Origin: Notolepis coatsorum
Taxonomy: Eukaryota > Chordata > Actinopteri > Aulopiformes > Paralepididae
Assembly: GCA_963971535.1 (NCBI GenBank)
Contig: OZ020587.1
Span: 156,407,877-156,471,876, forward strand
Direction: 5' to 3'
Length of the DNA: 64,000 bases
Shown here: one piece after another, positions 59,813-64,000 of the stretch
How positions within the stretch are numbered: the stretch's first letter is position 1
Layout: each line of letters starts with the position of its first letter
Notes under the pieces: generated by a model
What the model saw: the letters and a program-made list of their open reading frames with translations, nothing else
The model's database searches: none
What the model was told of the DNA's origin: nothing
Position numbers and translations under genes: made by a program

Positions 59813-60475
59813 ATGGCTAGTTTGAATATAATGATTTGGAATACTGGGGGAATAAACAAACAACATGAACGCAAAAGCGTGCTTACACTGATGAAAAACA
59901 AACAGGTTGATGTGGCTCTTTTAAGCGAAACGCACCTTTTAGTTGATGACAAAGTAAAGCTAGCGGACAACATATATCATAACATTAGCCACTCTTCTTT
60001 TGGAACGAGATCCCGTGGAGTTGCTATAGTCGCGAAACGGAAGTTGAATATTGAATTGCAGGACGTATGGTCTGATATAGATGGTCGGATAACCATAGCT
60101 AAAACTTCTACGCTACACTCACCAGAACAATGTTAAACCTTCCTGAATACTCATTTATAATTGGCACAGATTTTAATGCCATTTGGGATCCCGGGATGGA
60201 TAAATCTTATCCCACCATTTCCAATGATCAGAAACATGCATCTAATGCACTAAAGGATTGGTCCAAGAATACAGGTGTAAATGACCTATGGCGATCACTC
60301 AACCCAATGGCCCGAGAGTACTCTTGTCGATCTACAAGACACAAGACATTCTCCAGAATAGATTATGTTTTTACATCCCCTAGACTATTTGATAACTATG
60401 ACGTGGAATCAGATCACAGCTATTTACTCCTAAAAGGATCATTTGGTATACTGTCATCCCGAGCCCCAAGATGGC

Positions 60476-60885
60476 TGTTGCGGCAGTAGACTGTCATAGA
60501 CAGATAGTGCCGAGGGGCTGAGCGATGGAGTTCAAACAATTGACGCGCGACATGAAATAACTCCGTTCCACGTCCAGGAAATACTTTTAAGGCATTTATT
60601 CTTTCGCTTCATCATGAGACAAACAAAATACGATTTGCACTTTGCGGTATTGCGTTATTGCGGTCAAAAGATAATATGCTCTCCTAACTCTCACCCCCTC
60701 TCTCCGTGAGCTGTCAACCTCTGTGAACTGTCAACGTGAAGAGGTGAATGAAATTCCATAAGACGCTCCCATTAGCGCCACACCCCCGTGAGCACGCCCA
60801 CCACCTAAAGTGACAGTACAACTAATAATACAACAAAACTAGAATACTGAATCATAATAAAGAGACCTCCATTACGGCGCCTACA
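60476..60885 (-). repeat. 3' LTR (element orientation)
   Basis: 410 bp. Differs from the other LTR only at two transitions (GAAGAGG versus GAAAAGG; CCCCCGTG versus CCCCTGTG). Confidence 0.95.
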
Positions 60886-61097
60886 TACCGGCCCCTAATT
60901 ATTCAAATATAATAATTACACAATTGTAAAATATGTAGGTGCCTACAAGAAAAAACATCAAATTATTCAAACAATAGTTCTTTTTCGTTACCGGCCCCTA
61001 ATTACTCAAACAATAGCTTCTTTCGTTACCGGCCCCTAATTATTCACATGTAATAACTATACAATTGTAAATTATGTAGGAGCATACAAGAAAAACA
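60886..61097 (-). other. 3' non-coding part of the LTR element with triplicated motif
   Basis: Three copies of AATTAGGGGCCGGTA (minus strand), two of them followed by ACGAAA. Two longer blocks ('ACAATTGTAAATTATGTAGG'-like) flank them. Only the copy next to the LTR can act as the polypurine primer; the others may be spares or duplications. Confidence 0.6.
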
Positions 61098-62672
61098 TTA
61101 AATATAAGGCACGATTATTGACAAGTTTTTTCTTGAAAGAGCCTTTCCCATGTAGGCAGAAGCAATTCTATGTCCATTCCCAAAGTGCTCATGTAGCAAA
61201 GCCTTAGCTTTCACATACCCTCGGTCATGAGCCATATGCTGACAGCTTCTGACAAGCTCACGAGGCTGCCCCCTAGTGAACTGTTCAAGGAAGTACAGGC
61301 AGTCCATATGGTTGTCAGTCTTCTGTTCAATGCTGTGCTCGAATGACTTTATGAAGGTGTGAAAATGTAAAGGGTCACCATCGTAAATTTGAATGTCTCT
61401 TTTAGGCAAGAATGAAAGAGACTGTTGTTGGACTAGCAAAGCTGTTATTTCATTCTGTTTCTCTAAAACAGTGATTATGTTGCTGCTGCTGATTGCTTGT
61501 TGTGGTGCAGGGTGAACGCTTTGGTGCTGAATCCGTGGCTGTGCTTGAGGGCACTGTAACGTCCTTTGTCCCTTGACCCCTGTGTGTCTTGACAATTCGG
61601 GTTGTGGTTTTAGATTTTGATCTGTGGTTGTAGTGGTTTGTGCTTCAGTACTGAGTGTCTGAACATTCCTTTGTCCTCTTCGGAAATAAGAGCTCATGCC
61701 ATCAGATACAACAGACATATTAGTTGAAATACGAGATCCTCCAGAGCCTCTTAGCACATTGACTTTAGCCGCTGCTGAGGCTATTTCCATGTCAAGTTCA
61801 AGTTGCTCCTTCTTCTTTCTTAGTTCCTCCTTTTTCTTCCTTAGCTGTTCCTCTTGCTCTTCTTCCTCTTTCCTTCTTTGCTCCTTTTGCTTCCTTAGCT
61901 GTTCCTCTTGCTTTCTTAGCTGTTCCTCTTGCTCTTCTTCCTGCGTTCTTAATTGTACCCTTTTCTTCCTTAGCAGCTCCTCTTCTTCTTCTTCCTCTTG
62001 CTCTATTGCGTGCTTATCCTTTAATAGCCTTTGTTTTGCAATTAGAGCGGCCATGTCAGATTCAGCTTTGCGTGCGGAAGACGTGGTTGAGATGTTAGAC
62101 CTAGGCCCAACAGAGCTTCGATAGGCTGAACCTCTGCTTCCAGAATTTGACACACTGTCACTTGGTTTGATTTCGTCATCATCATCTTTAATTACATCAC
62201 AGTGTTCATCGGGTATTTCAACAGGAGTTACTTGCTGTGTTGCAGGTATGGGGGAACCATGTACACAAACATTGGCACTGTATTTTTGTCTCCCAGTTTC
62301 AGAAAGCCACTGCCTTACATCATCCATGAATCCCTTTTTGCATTTTAATATTGTTTCAAACCATTCGTTTTGTTTTTCATGTTCCTCTTCAGAAATTAAA
62401 GAGATTCCAGATCTGTGTAAGAGAGTGGTATCAACAACCATTTGGTTCAAATTGTCCAATTCAGACTGCACCTGTGAAGCATTGTCATTATCGTCCATAA
62501 GCTGCTTTAATACCTTCATAAGACCTTTCATTTTGCGAACATTTGCGTGACGTTCACTATGAAGTGTCTCCAATTTATAGGCCATGCCTTTGGCAGTGAG
62601 TTTAATTTCTCTTTTCTTCCCATCCGTTTTTGATGAGCCATTAGTATCAACAATTGATCCTCCCGATGCCAT
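61098..62672 (-). CDS. Gag-like protein of a BEL/Pao-type element, C-terminally truncated
   Basis: 524 codons, uninterrupted, ATG at 62,672. The N-terminal third is helical with 'HSERHANVRKMKGLMKVLKQ'. The middle is a long Glu/Lys/Arg/Gln coiled coil (about residues 210-300, repeats of EEQLRKQ). The C-terminal part 'LPKRDIQIYDGDPLHFHTFI' and 'CLYFLEQFTRGQPRELVRSC' is the conserved BEL/Pao gag region; it would build the particle that packages element RNA. After 'AYMGKALS' the sequence departs from the family and stops 11 codons later, marking the deletion that removed the zinc knuckles and all of pol. The open frame despite loss of pol suggests recent origin or retained use of gag. Confidence 0.85.
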   Translation of the reverse strand: MASGGSIVDTNGSSKTDGKKREIKLTAKGMAYKLETLHSERHANVRKMKGLMKVLKQLMDDNDNASQVQSELDNLNQMVVDTTLLHRSGISLISEEEHEKQNEWFETILKCKKGFMDDVRQWLSETGRQKYSANVCVHGSPIPATQQVTPVEIPDEHCDVIKDDDDEIKPSDSVSNSGSRGSAYRSSVGPRSNISTTSSARKAESDMAALIAKQRLLKDKHAIEQEEEEEEELLRKKRVQLRTQEEEQEEQLRKQEEQLRKQKEQRRKEEEEQEEQLRKKKEELRKKKEQLELDMEIASAAAKVNVLRGSGGSRISTNMSVVSDGMSSYFRRGQRNVQTLSTEAQTTTTTDQNLKPQPELSRHTGVKGQRTLQCPQAQPRIQHQSVHPAPQQAISSSNIITVLEKQNEITALLVQQQSLSFLPKRDIQIYDGDPLHFHTFIKSFEHSIEQKTDNHMDCLYFLEQFTRGQPRELVRSCQHMAHDRGYVKAKALLHEHFGNGHRIASAYMGKALSRKNLSIIVPYI

Positions 62673-63090
62673 TTTTCAATGTGCTCAGGTGCAATTATTC
62701 ATAATCCACAGTCCTCTTTAAAGAACAATCAATCCATCAATCAATTAGCTGCCGCTTAGGCCGCGCAACGTCCATGAGCGCAAGACGACGCAGCCAGTCA
62801 ACAAACCGATCCCCAATGGACAAGCAAAGTAACTAATTCACACTGTGTTCTTTAACACGAATGGCTTCACAGTTGAATAAAACAATTTACTTAGCTTCTT
62901 ATTGCTGGTCTGCGTGTCAGGCATTCAGAAGTGATGGCGCGCTCCTCCAATGCAGCGATGATCCGAGCGTCTCAGTGATTGATGCCCTCAAGATCAGCGC
63001 CCCGAGGCAACTCGAGGAATCCGTAATGTCAATATTGTTGATTTCCTTTTATCAACGCTTTTGTTTGCTTGCTTAATTATCTTTTGACTA

Positions 63091-63500
63091 TGTTGCGGCA
63101 GTAGACTGTCATAGACAGATAGTGCCGAGGGGCTGAGCGATGGAGTTCAAACAATTGACGCGCGACATGAAATAACTCCGTTCCACGTCCAGGAAATACT
63201 TTTAAGGCATTTATTCTTTCGCTTCATCATGAGACAAACAAAATACGATTTGCACTTTGCGGTATTGCGTTATTGCGGTCAAAAGATAATATGCTCTCCT
63301 AACTCTCACCCCCTCTCTCCGTGAGCTGTCAACCTCTGTGAACTGTCAACGTGAAAAGGTGAATGAAATTCCATAAGACGCTCCCATTAGCGCCACACCC
63401 CTGTGAGCACGCCCACCACCTAAAGTGACAGTACAACTAATAATACAACAAAACTAGAATACTGAATCATAATAAAGAGACCTCCATTACGGCGCCTACA
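63091..63500 (-). repeat. 5' LTR (element orientation)
   Basis: 410 bp. Promoter side on the minus strand. Pairs with 60,476-60,885. Confidence 0.95.
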
Positions 63501-64000
63501 ATGGCGATTTAACTCGATATTGCTGAAAACAATGAATTCATTACACAATTCAAAGAAGCACTTGTTGAATTCCTGCTGGAGAATGCGGAATCGGTACAGG
63601 ACCCCAGAATATTATGGATGTCGGTAAAGGGATTTATCAAGGATTTCACCTTTTCCTCCAAACTACGCAAGAATCGTTGCTCAAAACTGGCAGAGCTGGA
63701 AACACTTTAGTCATCGTTATTTTCCTCTTTACAATACAACTACTTGGTTCAATTGGAATCTCAAATTAATGTGTTAAAAAAAGAGATTAACGCCATTTTA
63801 AGACAACAATCTGAATTTCAAATACGTAGCACAAGACAACATTATTACTTTCAGGGTTCTAAACCAAGTCACCTACTAGCTATGAAGATACGAGCCAACG
63901 CAAAATTTGCAGATATCCCTACTATTAAGGCCCAGCAAGGACTTGTTACAGACCCCAAAAAAATTAACGAGACATTCAAAGAGTTTTACTCCAACTTGTA

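Larger units (their letters stand above)
60476..63500 (-). mobile_element. BEL/Pao-type LTR retrotransposon, gag-only, 3,025 bp
   Basis: 410-bp LTRs at both ends (TGTTGCGG...GCGCCTACA), the 5-bp duplication ATGGC at 60,471-60,475 and 63,501-63,505, and a minus-strand gag between. Protease, RT, RNase H and integrase are all missing: gag runs straight into the 3' non-coding part. The purine motif AGGGGCCGGTA precedes the 3' LTR and occurs three times (near 60,886, 60,990 and 61,027). LTR divergence is 2/410. It inserted into the L1-type ORF2 and so is younger than that copy. Confidence 0.93.
59813..64000 (+). pseudogene. L1-type LINE ORF2, split by an LTR element and frame-broken
   Basis: An apurinic-like endonuclease domain begins at ATG 59,813. 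It shows 'NIMIWNTGGIN', 'LLSETHL', 'SFIIGTDFNAIWDP' and 'FSRIDYVFTSP' followed by SDHS, the usual catalytic and structural blocks of the L1/Tx1-type endonuclease. A deletion with frameshift lies near 60,108. The frame stops at the LTR element (60,476-63,500), which sits in the codons for 'APRW|RFN'. After it, a frameshift near 63,525 and a stop near 63,707 occur in the linker ('EFITQFKEALVEFLLENAES', 'SKLRKNRCSKLAELETL', 'GSKPSHLLAMKIRA'). The RT domain would lie beyond the window. Not functional. Confidence 0.88.

Noticed and set aside
61696-62550. Plus-strand Ser/Cys-rich frames opposite gag
   Set aside because: Antisense shadows of the gag coiled coil on the minus strand.

Overview
This window looks like repeat-saturated, non-coding DNA from a ray-finned (probably teleost) fish. 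The evidence is the mix of element families: L1-type and L2/CR1-like LINEs, a BEL/Pao-type LTR element, hAT transposons, a Tc1/mariner-like transposase gene, tRNA-derived SINEs, and very long micro- and minisatellites. Fish-like 3' tails such as (TCTGAA)n and (TCTTA)n also occur. There is no prokaryotic gene organisation. The species cannot be told from the sequence. Only one short stretch looks like an ordinary host exon (32,538-32,768), and its gene is not recognised. Nearly every other open reading frame is either a transposon protein or an artefact of reading through a tandem repeat.

Layout. 1-5,800: small DNA transposons (304-705; an hAT element at 848-1795 with a perfect 8-bp target duplication; a long-armed palindromic MITE at 2017-2405), LINE 3' ends, a 30-bp minisatellite and G-tracts. 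5,828-8,746: a three-exon Tc1/mariner-like transposase gene on the minus strand with canonical splice sites. Its second intron holds about 1.4 kb of uninterrupted (GATA)n. 8,800-24,100: LINE fragments, an exact 290-bp direct duplication, a 1.9-kb element with 42-bp perfect inverted ends, several minisatellites, and palindromic 'foldback' repeats with minisatellite arms. 24,174-27,026: an LTR element with 1.2-kb LTRs and almost no interior. 27,185-31,806: a DNA transposon with about 180-bp inverted arms carrying an uncharacterised gene, broken by a LINE that is itself broken by a second LINE. 32,370-35,830: a tRNA-like sequence, the candidate host exon, and an inverted-repeat structure enclosing a 2.3-kb minisatellite. 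36,970-37,833: an hAT remnant with its transposase C-terminus.

38,575-53,758 is dominated by a purine-only-strand minisatellite (unit about 42 bp). It lies in two arrays (about 3.3 kb and 11.1 kb) separated by a second copy of the upstream flank, so the locus is a tandem duplication of flank plus array. Its very long minus-strand frames (up to 3,792 codons) are not genes. 53,808-59,227: two tRNA-derived SINEs with target duplications, a 49-bp minisatellite and nested hAT elements. 59,813 to the end: an L1-type ORF2 split by a 3,025-bp BEL/Pao-type LTR element that keeps only gag. Its LTRs differ at 2 of 410 positions, so the insertion is recent.

The parts do not form a pathway. What they share is mobility: autonomous enzymes (Tc1-like transposase, LINE RTs) and many non-autonomous passengers, with nested insertions that give a relative order of events.
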